DNA of 64,000 nt from Arachnopeziza araneosa (Eukaryota > Ascomycota > Leotiomycetes > Helotiales > Arachnopezizaceae), in NCBI GenBank assembly GCA_003988855.1, contig QYAI01000040.1, positions 182,133 to 246,132 on the forward strand, written 5' to 3'. Below, in pieces: positions 34,685-45,601 of this stretch. Below the pieces are notes generated by a model. It was not told the DNA's origin. It was given only the letters and a program-made list of their open reading frames with translations, and ran no database searches. How positions within the stretch are numbered: position 1 is the first letter of the stretch; every line of letters begins with the position of its first letter. Position numbers and translations under genes: made by a program.

Positions 34685-35551
34685 CTTAGCCGTTTAAGAA
34701 CTCGCGTTCAAGCGCGGTTGGAGGATGAACTAACGCTTCATTATCTGAACATATTCGTGGGGAATTTGACAGTGTAATTATTAAAGCTTGAGGGGATGAT
34801 ATTCTCTCAGATTTGCTTTTGAAGAGTTTGCTGGTGAGTGAGTCGTGTCAAGATTCTCCCTGGATAGAATTTCAAGTCTGCTTGCTCACCCCGGCTGACG
34901 AGGAACAAAAGACCGAGGCTCTGAATGAGAGGCGCTGATTGGCTAAGGATGTTTTGAGACGTGCTTTACACAGGGAAGACAAGGTCATGTGACCAGAGCT
35001 ACACCTTCAAGACTGTGTTACGAGCACTAGTTGTTATCTATCTGCTCACATCCTATTCTAGCTACTGATCTACATTCAAGACCAATTTTAGGGATTTTCA
35101 CTACCGTTCTGTGTCCGCGACGTTGATCTCAGTCACGTTATCTCGACGTCATGGACTTCACAGCAAAGCATAGCCAAGATTTTCTCCTAATTGGCTACCA
35201 CACGGATTTGTCTCCGTTAGCCTTGCCACAATTACAATGCATATCACTGATGCTTGACGCCAATCGTCGAAAGGGCTTTGGCCTCTGGTCTTGACAAGGT
35301 CAAGATTCAAGACTACCCACCTTTATCCAGATCACATCCAGTCCTTGGTTGCGCCGATCTTTATTGCTGCCATCCTACTCCTGTACAATTGTCGAATTAC
35401 TTGCTTTATATAACTTATATCTCTGACGTCCACTTCTTCAAGTCATTCTACATTTGATCGCTTCATTTGTCGCTACTCTGAGGTACTACCCTCGCTTACA
35501 ACCCACGTCCTCGATTCTTTTGGGTCTCATTAAATTAGATCTTCCAGTGCA
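34685..35551. promoter_or_regulatory. bidirectional promoter region, Pex6 and lipase
   Basis: 867 bases between divergent ATGs at 34684 (-) and 35552 (+), so both promoters must be here. No gene or clearly named site was found. Confidence 0.5.
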
Positions 35552-37801
35552 ATGAGCGACGCTCAGTGCTTCAATCTTGATGCTTCGGTGGCCTCAATAC
35601 CAGCAAGCCCCGTTTCGCTGGCTGTAGCGCCTGATACGGCAGCAAAATATGCTCATCAAGCTGAGAAATTGTCCTTTGTTGCGCCAGAAAAGGACGCGGG
35701 TGGATCTGGAACCGCCTCAGAAGCGATATATATCACACCACAAGATCCTATCATAATTACGACTAGTGGAGACAGACTACCTGCTGTGCCCCTAGTAGAG
35801 GCAGAGAAACTCAATAGTCTCAAAGCGGAACTTGAAGGAAAGCCTTCGGAAAATTTACCTTCACTTGGATCAATTGAAAGGTCGAAAGCTGGGAACGGAT
35901 CAAGATCAAAGTCCCCACGAGAAGGGCCTAAATTACAAAAATCTGCCGACGGGACTCTCCGCAGAACAATGCCGCCATCGAGAACAAATCCACTGTTTCC
36001 ACCTCTTCCACTGTATGGTCCCTCGTCTCTAATGCGAGACCTACAGTGTCTCACGTTTCGCACATCTTCTTTCTTCCTTTCCTTAGCATTCCTTGGAGTA
36101 ATTGTACTGGGGTCAGCATTTACCAGTATCCCTTTAATGTTTAACCATATATGGCTTCGAATCACCTTTAGAAATCCTGATGCTCGACGGCCCTTTTACG
36201 AAGAGGAAAAGAGAAGACAAAGGAGACGGAGAGAAGAGGAGAACTCTTGGAGGAAAGATAAATCGAGACGAATTTCACATTCCAAACTAAATAATGATGA
36301 TGAGGAAAAAGCTGCATTAGGAGGTTTCATACCAACAGAAGGTGGGCCGGATCCAATAATATGCTCTGTGGGATATTACGCTAGACGGGTCGGTCTTGAT
36401 ATGGAAGAGTTCAAGGTCCAGACGGAAGATGGGTTTTTCATTACCCTTTGGCATATCTATGATCCTCAAGAATTTACGCCAATGTTGGTTGCGGAACGGG
36501 CGGCTCGAGGACCGGACATCTTCACTGGAAGCGGGCCCTCAAGACAGAACCCTTTCTCGTCCAAGAAACCAAAATTTCCTATCCTCATGATTCATGGACT
36601 CTTGCAATCTGCAGGAGCATATTGCACTAATGATGATCATTCACTTGCGTTTTACCTTTGCAAAGCGGGTTACGATGTTTGGCTTGGTAATAATCGTTGT
36701 GGATTCAACCCAGAGCATACACTGCTATCTTACGGAGACCCCCGAATGTGGGCTTGGAATATAAGACAAATGGGTGTGATAGACCTCCCTGCACTTAGTT
36801 CTCGAGTTCTTTCCGAAACCGGATTCTCAAAACTCGGTCTCATAGCTCATTCACAAGGCACGACAGAAACGTTTGTCGCTCTAGCGAAGGAACAGCGCCC
36901 TGAACTTGGCGAGAAGCTTACCGTCTTTTGTGCTTTGGCACCAGCCGCCTATGCAGGTCCTTTGATAGGAAAGGCTTATTTCAAGTTCATGCGTATAATC
37001 TCCCCTGCCTTATTCCGTATAACTTTCGGCATACATGCTTTCATTCCTTTCATGATGACAATGCATCGGACGCTCCCAGGACGTTTGTATGGCGCCATGG
37101 GCTACCGAGTTTTCTCATTTCTCTTCGACTGGAGTGATGACCGTTGGGATCGTGGGTTGAGAGACCGTATGTTCCAATTCGCACCCGTCTATGTATCGGC
37201 GGAGAGTATGCGTTGGTGGTTGGGAAGAGAATGTTTTGCTAAACAACGGTGCATCCTTGCAACACGGGAAGAAGGGCATCAAGAGGATGCTGAAGATGAG
37301 ATGGAGGACTACTACCATCAATCTGCGAATCAAAATAACTCATTTAAAGGCAAAGACCATTTCTCTAGCTCCCACCATAGCAATAAGATCCCTAGAAAGC
37401 ACAAAGGGAGACCAAAAGGCTCAACAGCGTGGTACAACGAGCAAGTCCCACCTTTTGCACTGTGGATATGCGGAAACGATGATCTCGTTGATGGGCGTCG
37501 ATTATTGAGAAGGTTTGAGCGAGGTAGAGAACCACATGTTCGGATTGTGCATAGTAAAGTCATTGAAGAGTACGAACACTTGGATGTTATTTGGGCTATG
37601 GATGCTATTGAGAAGGTTGGATCAGAGTTGAAGGAGGTTCTGTGGAAAACTTGCGATGTTAGGGATAAGTGTAGAGTCCCTCTAGGTTGTGAAGATGTGG
37701 GAGGATGGAGAGATCCTAAGCTAGATAAAGAGTTGGACGCTAATTCGACGGACGACGACGGCAAAGATGAAGAAGAGCAACAAAGTAGCGGCTCTGACTA
37801 G
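35552..37801 (+). CDS. steryl-ester/triacylglycerol lipase, alpha/beta hydrolase
   Basis: Single exon, 749 residues. A long disordered N-terminus is followed by one membrane segment (FFLSLAFLGVIVLGSAFTSI, about residues 170-190) and a basic Arg-rich stretch (EEKRRQRRRREEE). Next is the abhydrolase-associated lipase region (GLDMEEFKVQTEDGFFITLW) and the hydrolase core. Catalytic residues visible: oxyanion loop IHGLLQSAG, nucleophile in IAHSQGT (GxSxG with Ala for the first Gly), Asp in CGNDDLVDGRR, and His in EEYEHLDVIWA. This matches the yeast Tgl1/Yeh1/Yeh2 group of membrane-anchored steryl ester hydrolases on lipid droplets or the plasma membrane. An acidic, low-complexity insert separates nucleophile and acid, and the C-terminus is acidic. 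Sterol esters versus acylglycerols as substrate cannot be settled here. Confidence 0.88.
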   Translation: MSDAQCFNLDASVASIPASPVSLAVAPDTAAKYAHQAEKLSFVAPEKDAGGSGTASEAIYITPQDPIIITTSGDRLPAVPLVEAEKLNSLKAELEGKPSENLPSLGSIERSKAGNGSRSKSPREGPKLQKSADGTLRRTMPPSRTNPLFPPLPLYGPSSLMRDLQCLTFRTSSFFLSLAFLGVIVLGSAFTSIPLMFNHIWLRITFRNPDARRPFYEEEKRRQRRRREEENSWRKDKSRRISHSKLNNDDEEKAALGGFIPTEGGPDPIICSVGYYARRVGLDMEEFKVQTEDGFFITLWHIYDPQEFTPMLVAERAARGPDIFTGSGPSRQNPFSSKKPKFPILMIHGLLQSAGAYCTNDDHSLAFYLCKAGYDVWLGNNRCGFNPEHTLLSYGDPRMWAWNIRQMGVIDLPALSSRVLSETGFSKLGLIAHSQGTTETFVALAKEQRPELGEKLTVFCALAPAAYAGPLIGKAYFKFMRIISPALFRITFGIHAFIPFMMTMHRTLPGRLYGAMGYRVFSFLFDWSDDRWDRGLRDRMFQFAPVYVSAESMRWWLGRECFAKQRCILATREEGHQEDAEDEMEDYYHQSANQNNSFKGKDHFSSSHHSNKIPRKHKGRPKGSTAWYNEQVPPFALWICGNDDLVDGRRLLRRFERGREPHVRIVHSKVIEEYEHLDVIWAMDAIEKVGSELKEVLWKTCDVRDKCRVPLGCEDVGGWRDPKLDKELDANSTDDDGKDEEEQQSSGSD

Positions 37802-38167
37802 AATATTGAATAGAATATTGAATAGAAAGGTATTGAAGATCACTACCAAAGGCTAAATGCAAAAGATGATGTGACGTGAAGTGATGGAAATCGTAACACC
37901 TCGGGCACAATTAACTCCGCAATCTCGAATTCTTGATGTCAGCTTAACGCCGATTTGCCTCTTTAATCCCGAGATATACATGTACAGTTCTGTATGCTTG
38001 ATTCAGATTGGCTGAGCTACTCCGAGGTTGAACCTAAAATTCTGGGTGTACTTATAATGTCACTGAACCCGCCGCTGGAGACCATAAATATGAGGGCGAG
38101 TAGTGTCGTCGTGACAACTTAGCTTTCCGTGTATCATCTCTCAACGGAACGCTTGTAACCAATTCAA
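37802..38167. other. intergenic region
   Basis: 366 bases between two same-strand genes; contains the promoter of the following SDR. A direct duplicate of about 13 bases (AGAATATTGAATA) lies at 37800-37825 just after the lipase stop. Confidence 0.5.
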
Positions 38168-39198
38168 ATGCCTCCACCACGAGAGTTCAAAGGAAACTTC
38201 CTTGAGGGACCAGGTAACTCGTTCAGTTATCTGACTACCTTGAATAAATCAACAACTTACATATAACCAGGGGACTTCGAAGTCACCGAGAAGGTTCACA
38301 ATGACACCTATGATGCCATCTCACCACTGACCTCCCTTCCAAGCGGGAAGAGCGTGTTCATCGCTGGCGCTTCCCGAGGACTCGGTCTCGCCATGGCCAT
38401 CTCCTTTGCACAATCCGGAGCATCTCAAATCGCCATCGGAGCCCGTTCTGATCTGGTTTCTGTTCAAGAAGCCGTCCTAGCCGCGGCATCCAAAGCAAGG
38501 CGTTCTCAACCCAAAGTTCTCCCCATAAAGCTTGACATCACATCTCAGCAAAGCACTGAGGAAGCCGCCAAGCTTGTCGAGAACGAATTCGGGAGACTGG
38601 ATATCTTAATTAACAATGCTGGTATCTTGGGTGCAAGGGCTAACATTGCAGATTCAGATCCAGATGTTTGGTGGGAGACATGGAGTGTTAATCTCAGGGG
38701 TCCGTATCTTGTAACTAGAGCTTTCCTTCCTCTCATGTTGAAGGGGGGTGATAAGTCGATTGTTACTACTAGTTCAGTCGGGGCGCATCTGATAAATTCG
38801 GGAATGAGTGCGTATCAGTCGAGCAAATTAGCAGTAACGAGGTTGATGCAGTTTGTAAGCGAGGAGTATAAAGATCACGGAGTTGTGGCATTCAGCATTC
38901 ACCCAGGAAACATCCCGACCGATATTGTTGGCGGGAAGGAGGGGATGAGGGAAGAGCTAAAACCGAGTAAGTCGTGTGGGAGGAATGAAAGAGCTAAATT
39001 ATCGCTGACTTGAATGCAGTATTTACCGAGAGTCCGGAGCTGAGTGCTGATACGGTTGTGTTTCTTACTAAAGAAAAGCAGGAATGGCTTTCAGGAAGAT
39101 ATATCAACTGTACATGGGACATGCCTCAGTTGCTTGCTAAGAAAGACTGTATTGTGAAGGAAGACAAGTTGAAAGTTAAGCTAGATTGGGCTATGTAA
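38168..39198 (+). CDS. short-chain dehydrogenase/reductase, classical
   Basis: Three exons: 38168-38213, 38271-38966 and 39020-39198; 306 residues. All SDR motifs are intact: cofactor loop AGASRGLGLAMA, LINNAGILGA, the active-site Ser in TTSSVGAHL, and Tyr/Lys in SAYQSSKLAV, followed by IHPGNIPTDIV. The cofactor loop has GASRG followed by a later GARSD, compatible with either NADP or NAD. The N-terminal leader MPPPREFKGNF is short and not a targeting signal. The C-terminal exon ends KLDWAM. The substrate is unknown; fungal members of this group are usually annotated only as oxidoreductases. It contrasts with the SDR-like gene at 23387, which has lost these catalytic residues. Nothing nearby indicates a biosynthetic cluster. 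Confidence 0.88.
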
Positions 39199-39313
39199 TA
39201 TATCCAACGCAATAACAGCACGGATACCAAATTGTATAACGCAAGTAAAATGCAAAATTTTAAATATCTCAATACTTATTCTATCTACCATTTGAAATAA
39301 TAATCGTGAATTA

Positions 39314-40367
39314 ACTCCATTCAATGATCTTACTGTATCCCATACTCCGCTCCTTCAGCTCTCGATCAACCAAGGTGTGAGTATCCCAGTCGTAACAATT
39401 TTTCTGTTTTGTAGCATTACAAAGCGGCCATGCTTGTCTGTTCGTCATGTCACAGAATACCACTTCGTGAAACGATACAGAGTCGGGTCCAAACGACAAA
39501 GGATTTAGACAGAGGATTTAAGCAAAGCGCTGTGCTATTATGCCAAGAACAGTGGCTTCCGGCTATGGCTGTTTGGAAAGGTGATGCGGAAGTAGAAACC
39601 GAATTCTGATTCGGAAGAGATACATGCAGAGCATCACTCAATACATTAAACAGGCTAAAGACTGTGAGCGAGTTTGCTCTTCTAATACCACCAGAACTGC
39701 CAACTGGAACGTTACTTCAAGCACTGGCAGGTGGATAACATATAGAAAATGGATTCGCTGGCACCGAGAAATGGGGGGGCTGTCTCACTGCACTAAAATC
39801 TGGAGTGTGAATTGTCATTTGAGTGTCCAATCTGCCGTTGTTCCATCGCCTCCAATCCAAGTGCATAGTGGCTGTATGAAAATTTAGCGCGATAAAAATT
39901 CTCGAAGTTGTGCTTACTGTGTACTGAGTGCCATTCATTTATGTCACATAGGCGTTAGAATAGTAGAATTGTTTACCGCGTAGACTTCCCATGTCGCCGA
40001 GCCATCTTCGTTTCGTTCCCTGACCAAACATGACTAATGTATGCAACGCAGATAAAATCTTTCCCTCCCCAACGTAAAGATAGGTTGGTTGCTGGATTGA
40101 CGGATTTTGAGGAACTACGATGTCGACATACTAGCCGGATCGGCTTCGTTTGCCTTGCTGCACCTGTCCGAACCTTTTGCCATCTTCGTCCCACACTGTA
40201 GTCACCTCGAAGCTGGTCGTTGCCATTGTAGATGCCAATTGCCATTCGAACTATAGACTCTGTACCTGTCGCAGTACCCTCATAGAGAGTTATTACTTGA
40301 GTTCCGAGCACACTCTCGACAATAAGTCCAATAATTAGCCTCTAAAACAATCTCTGCCATAGCCATT
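39314..40367 (-). pseudogene. decayed gene, probably a former secreted protein
   Basis: Minus-strand coding-like text runs from an ATG near 40367 (MAMAEIVL, then in another frame LIIGLIVESVLGTQ, which together resemble a signal peptide) to a stop near 39314. Segments in order are TESIVRMAIGIYNGN; a shifted frame SFEVTTVWDEDGKRFGQVQQ; after a TAG, YVDIVVPQNPSIQQPTYLYV and KRRWLGDMGSLRGKQFYY; then LHVSLPNQNSVSTSASPFQ; and finally SFGPDSVSFHEVVFCD to IIEWS. The pieces look like one protein read in changing frames, so a pseudogene with several frameshifts and stops is likeliest. Some breaks could be introns. I do not recognise the family. Confidence is limited because no homologue was compared. 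Confidence 0.4.
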
Positions 40368-41156
40368 TTGTGTAATATAATTAAACGAGATCTCGAAATC
40401 TAAGAGACTTTGAAGGAGAAAAGTTGTGATTTAGATACAATCGAACGTCGATAAGTAAGGCCAGTCAGCTTGTAGTTTCGTGAAACAGAAAGATTTGCTC
40501 TCGGTCAACAACATGGCCTCGCCAGGCTGTCGACTTTAAATAACAAATTTGAGGTGATGTGATCTAATACACGCCCTCACAGACGGTTATACGAAGGGCT
40601 GCCTCATCGATAGCCACCTTCTTTTTTCGCAATTTTAGAAAGGCAGCAGAGCTGTAGCCGCTATGCCAAGCATATATGGTGCAGATGCGGTATAGAGCCT
40701 CATCAATCACATGATAAATGCATAAACTGAGCTATTCGCTCATTGTAGCCTCCAGCCGGCGATAGAAAGAAATAGCAAGCCTCAAGAAGAGCTTTGAAAA
40801 AAAAAATTAGAGCACATGAGACTTGAAAGCCGAGAGGGAGATGTATTTTGAGGAACTGAAGAATCGAATATATAAGCTACCATGGCGAGATGAAGTCAAT
40901 TTTATCAATAACGGGATTGAAAATTTGGTACTTCAATATAAACTTGCGAAGACGAATTAAGTATGATATTTTTCAGCAAAGCTCATTCTTGGTGTTAGTT
41001 TAGAAAGCAGTTCGTTGGGTCGGGTATTTTCAGGGGGTTATCGCCGCTAGTTCGGGGTAATTATATTCCGTGTAAGAACTAGAAACTCCCAGGTAACCTA
41101 TCGGTCTGTACTCTATATGCATAACACCGCTTCCTGATCTTCAACTGCAGAGCACT
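40368..41156. other. intergenic region
   Basis: About 790 bases upstream of the Erg26 gene. No gene or clear element recognised. Confidence 0.5.
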
Positions 41157-42354
41157 ATGGCAACCAATACCACTCAAAAAAAACGAGCCCTTGGAAATGT
41201 TCTTATAATTGGAGGATGTGGCTTTCTTGGCCATCATATCGTCAACCTCCTTCTTGAATCCTACACCTGCTCCATTTCTGTCCTTGATCTCCGTACTACA
41301 AACAACAGACGTCCTGAATCCGATGGCGTACAATACATCGATGGCGATATCACCTCTCTTCCAGCACTCCTTCCCATTTTCGAGAAGATTAAGCCTGAAA
41401 TTGTCATCCATACTGCCTCTCCTACCCTCTCAGGCGGAACAAGAGAGCTATATAGAAAGGTCAATGTTGACGGAACCAGATGTGTGATTGAAGCATGCCA
41501 GAAGACAAATGTCAAAGCACTGGTGTATACGAGTTCCGCAAGTGTAATCTCAGATAATGTGTCGGATCTTGTAAATGCGGATGAAAGGTGGCCTGTCATT
41601 CCAGCAAAAGCGCAGACAGAATACTATTCTCAAACCAAGGTATGTGCATATAAGATGTTGCCAACACTTTACTTCTCTCTGCTATTAAAACGAGCTGACT
41701 CAACCCTAGGCAGAAGCAGAAGCCCTCGTCTTGGCTGCTAACCGCTCTGCATCCCATCCCTTACTTCTGACCTGCTCCCTTCGTCCAGCAGGCATATTCG
41801 GTGAGGGAGATGTGCAACAAATTCCCAACATCGTAAATGTCTACCATACTGGAAAGACTGGCTTTCAACTTGGCGAGAATACTAACCTCTTCGACTTCAC
41901 CTACGTTGGCAACGTTGCTCATGCCCACTGTCTGGCAGCACTTGCCCTTCTCTATACCTCGAAGCAGTCTACCACTCCACTGTCGCATGAGAAGGTAGAC
42001 GGTGAAGCCTTCTTTATCACGAATGACGAGCCGGTATATTTCTGGGACTATGCGAGAGCAATATGGAAAGCCGCAGGAAGTGACAAGGGAACAGAACACG
42101 TCTGGGTAATTAGTTACGATGTGGGAATGTTCATCGGAGGTGTTCTAGAATGGGGGATGTGGCTTTTGAGGCGGACACCCAAATTAACAAGGCGACAGGT
42201 GAAGTACAGCTGCATGACAAGATATTATGACTGTGGGAAAGCGAAGAGGCTACTAGGCTATAAGCCTATAGTTAGCTTACAAGATGGTATCACCAGAGCA
42301 GTAAACTATTATGAGAGTCAAAGGCAGGCCGATTCAGCTAAGAAAGGGCAATAA
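41157..42354 (+). CDS. ERG26: sterol-4-alpha-carboxylate 3-dehydrogenase (decarboxylating)
   Basis: Two exons, 41157-41639 and 41710-42354, with a 70-base intron; 375 residues. It is an extended SDR (3-beta-HSD family) with Rossmann motif IIGGCGFLGHHIVN, VYTSSASV with the active-site Ser, and the catalytic YxxxK in EYYSQTKAEAEALV, whose Lys is the last codon before the intron. RPAGIFGEGDVQQIPN, NLFDFTYVGNVAHAH and GEAFFITNDEPVYFWDYARA are signatures of fungal Erg26. A hydrophobic segment near the C-terminus (VGMFIGGVLEWGMWLL) fits ER-membrane association. The enzyme oxidises and decarboxylates the C4-carboxyl sterol intermediate in the C-4 demethylation complex with Erg25, Erg27 and Erg28, on the way to ergosterol. 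The gene is intact. Confidence 0.93.
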
Positions 42355-42816
42355 AAAATCGACAAAGGCGTCGTAAGCAAGCTTAAGAAGGTCACGTGCA
42401 ACAAATATCTGTACAGTATCATGAACCTTGCTTCAGGATGGATAACAGAAGAAGTGCATCATAGTATGGATTTCCTTTCAAAAGGACATTGGTATTCTTT
42501 AGGCTCAAAGTAATGTAATACAATGGCTTGCAAACGCCAAATGCTCCTAAGGTTCCAGTTCACGTTCCTTGTTCATTTACCTCCTCGGCAACTCCAGAAC
42601 CTCCACATAAACCCTTGATACGCCAGGGTGGCCGCTAATGCATTCCCATATCAATCAAGAAAACGCCAAGCTCGAACCACTAATTCAAGGAAATAATCGC
42701 TGCAATAACGGCGATGTAACAAGCGAAGTATGAAGAGCTTCAGAACGTGAGATAAACTGATCTAGCAATCCCTACAGATGTCAGAAAATCGCGTTACGTT
42801 GTTTATAAGTAGTAAC
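42355..42816. other. convergent 3' region, Erg26 and E2-like gene
   Basis: About 460 bases between convergent stops. A GTAAGT donor overlaps the E2-gene stop codon and an ACATCTGTAG acceptor lies near 42770. A small alternative last exon adding only Asp-Cys is therefore possible but not demanded. Confidence 0.5.
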
Positions 42817-44544
42817 TTACTCAGTACTGCGCTGCACTGCTCTGCGTAATTTGCGGTTGTACAGTTTCTTGTCATCTTCCGAACCCCAGAACAGCTTTGC
42901 AGCATCGGGATTAACTAAAGTCCTAGGATCATATGGGGGAGACTCTTCCTCAAGAGCTTCAAGAATTGCATCGATGTGCGATTTCACATCCTCGGCACGT
43001 CTCGGGGTATAACAAGGTGTACCGTCAGAAGCAATGCGATGATGGAATAGCTGAGTCTCGAACTTGGCTCGTGGGTGCTCTTCTGGAAAGCGGGGGCTGA
43101 AACAGAGCTTGATCCGGAACAAACCACCGTCAAGATTTGTCATAGGTCGACCGAAGTAGGTGATAGCCCATACGAATGGATTCTTGTCCACAAGTTCGAT
43201 ATCTAGGGTGACATGTTTTTCGCGCTTGTAAGCCTCAACAACCTGCTCGTATTGTCGCTGGAGATTTGCTGCTACGCCGGAGTCTTTTTTGATGGAGACA
43301 AGGCCCTCCTCCGCCCAACGTACTGTCTCCTCATCCATAGTCTTCTTAATGAGTCTCAACCGTCGTTCCAGCTCTGTGTAGTTGAATTTGCCATCCATAC
43401 CGTTTCCGGGACATTCAAACGGCATACGGGTGAATTGCTGTCCGTCTGACACCTCAGCTTTAGCTTTGTTGATGGCCAGTAAGTAAGAGTCGTAATACCA
43501 CAAAAAGCGCCGCTTGCATAAATCTCTGAATGGTTCAAAGTTTACGGATGCTTCATCATATTCCCTGTCGACATCATCCTCTTCAATTTCGCTATCTTCA
43601 CCGTCCAGAGAGGCATGAGGTTGTACCATTCCTGTTGGTGAGATACCGAGATATTCTTCTAGACGTTGGATAACCGATATACGAAGTGTTTCGTGCCGAA
43701 TCTAGATTTCCAGTCATTATAGAACTCAGCTCGAGATTTGATGTGCTGACCTTTGCTACATAGTCCTTCTGGTTCTTCTTGTCACCCTCATCGTTCGCCG
43801 TTTCAAAACCTGGCTCGTTTTCATACGGGTTCGATGACATTAGACTCTGTATGGAGATCAGAATAGATTCCAGTCCTTGCGCAGATGACCATTCCTCTCC
43901 CCTCTCGCCACGCCACGTCCTAATAACAAGTAAATGAGCGATTGCATTTTCTCCACGTGAATGAGCATTACCCTAAGATTGACCTAGATTCCCAAAGTCA
44001 GACAAAATTCAGGAACAAATGACGACATTATTGCTTACAGGCAGACTTTCCCTCCAGCATAAATATTTGGATTATAGCGACATCTACCTCCATTCGTTGT
44101 GGTTGCAAGCACTTGTGGCGCCTTGCCTGGGTATTCTGTGTACCCATCTCAGTATTCAGGATCTGAATTTCCAGCAGACACTGACCTTTGCCAAATTTAA
44201 CAGCAAACTACAATCATCAGTTAGTATATGGTCCTCCTCTAAGAAATCAATGTAAAGTACCTCAAAGAATCCAAATTCATACGGCGTGTCGGGCGGGCCA
44301 ATAATTATAGCCTTGACATTGCGAACGTCGACGTCGCGGCATGCGACAGCCAGGGCTGCACGAAATCCCAGTCAATTATAAAACAAGAAGAGTGATCCAA
44401 GCCTCTATGAAATACATACAAAGATCTGAGGATTTCTGGAGATCAGACAATTCCTACAAGATACTACGGTCAGCCTTGCGACCCCACTCCATCTTGCTAG
44501 GTTTGACTTGCCCTTGTAATACGGATGATAGAGTGGTTCGACAT
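42817..44544 (-). CDS. UBE2Z-like ubiquitin-conjugating enzyme with second UBC-like domain
   Basis: Eight exons: 44544-44512, 44453-44420, 44355-44261, 44207-44186, 44147-44039, 43983-43972, 43919-43751 and 43701-42817; 452 residues. The spliced N-terminal domain is an E2 core: MSNHSIIRITRELSDLQKS, IIIGPPDTPYEFGFFEFAV, then YNPNIYAGGKVCLSILGTW with the active-site Cys, then LISIQSLMSSNPYENEPGF and YVAKIRHETLRISV, the same order as human UBE2Z. Intron 1 uses a GC donor (AGG|GCAAGT). Exon 6 is only 12 bases. The C-terminal region, about 300-450, looks like a second UBC fold: NPFVWAITYFGRPMTNLDGG, then FPEEHPRAKFETQLFHHRI, then SDGTPCYTP. Here the usual HPN reads HHR while a Cys is kept at the active-site position. 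Human UBE2Z is charged by UBA6; its fungal role is unclear. The last codons could alternatively splice to a tiny extra exon. Confidence 0.88.
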
Positions 44545-45601
44545 GGCTTCTGGATCACCGGTAAGCCGAAGGGTCGCAATATGAAGTTTTCTTGGTATTA
44601 TTCATAAGGGAACGGGATGGGTGAAGAGGAAAGGTTGTTGCAGAGAATTAAGTTCGGCGTTTGGCGTTTCGTGACGCAAAACTCGCCAGACGAGAAGAGA
44701 GACGAGATCAGGCCGCGCTAGAGCAAGCCAAGTCATTCACCTTGGGAGATACATTGTGACATATCAAAAGGTCCTGTGCCTGAAATTGTGCAAGGCTGAA
44801 ATATGCTTGGGGTCTTTGTTTTGTATTCCCCTTGTTTAGCAGAAATAGGTAGCCAGTACCGTAATCGACGGCTAAAAACAATAAATGACGAGGTGCCGGA
44901 CCATGGCTGGGGTACTTTATCATTCGTTGACATGCTGTTCTTGTGATATCGACCTAGGTATCCAGCACAAGAGCCTCTCTGCGCACAAGGTGTTTCCTTA
45001 AAAATCGCGGAGAGCCTGCAGCTCTTGAGAGGACAGGAAATCAAAGCCTCAAGGATAGGGATAGGAGGTATGCATTATAATATCTTCACTTAGCTGAAAT
45101 CTGTGAAGATGATAATGTCTCGTCGATCTCACCCCAAGCTAGAATTTCGCTCCTTGACCACTGCGGCTATTTGTTCGCGGACCTCACCTCACCGATAGCA
45201 CTTCACAAGTCCAGCGACACACAGAACACAAGACAGCCATCGATCGCATCGTCAGTCAACCTGCCAGTCTAGATTGTGAAGATATTTATGAGCAAATTGA
45301 GGTTCAAAGATCTAGTCGCATTAGGTCAACTGCAGACAGTGGGTTATTGTTTCAGGAGCGCCGCCAAGTCACAACGACACATGCAGGACCAATTAAATAC
45401 GTCCATGCAACTCAGCAAGCTCAGTATTCCTTAAAGATTCGAAAACGAGGTTGATTTCGAATATCAAGCTGGCCACCATCCTCAAGCGCGCTTGCGATCT
45501 ACGGTGCTACAAACAAATAATAGAGACGCTCACCTCAACTTTAAGAGAGCGCCACTGGCCTTTAAAGCAGGCACAAGGGAAAGACCAGCTGACTCGAAAG
45601 A
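44545..45601. promoter_or_regulatory. bidirectional promoter region, E2-like gene and LIM-RhoGAP
   Basis: About 1.06 kb between divergent ATGs at 44544 (-) and 45602 (+). It must contain both promoters and leaders. Short open frames inside show no motif. Confidence 0.5.

Noticed and set aside
42760..42816. Extra last exon of the E2-like gene adding Asp-Cys
   Set aside because: GTAAGT and TGTAG sites exist, but the continuous frame already gives a plausible stop; unresolved without transcripts.
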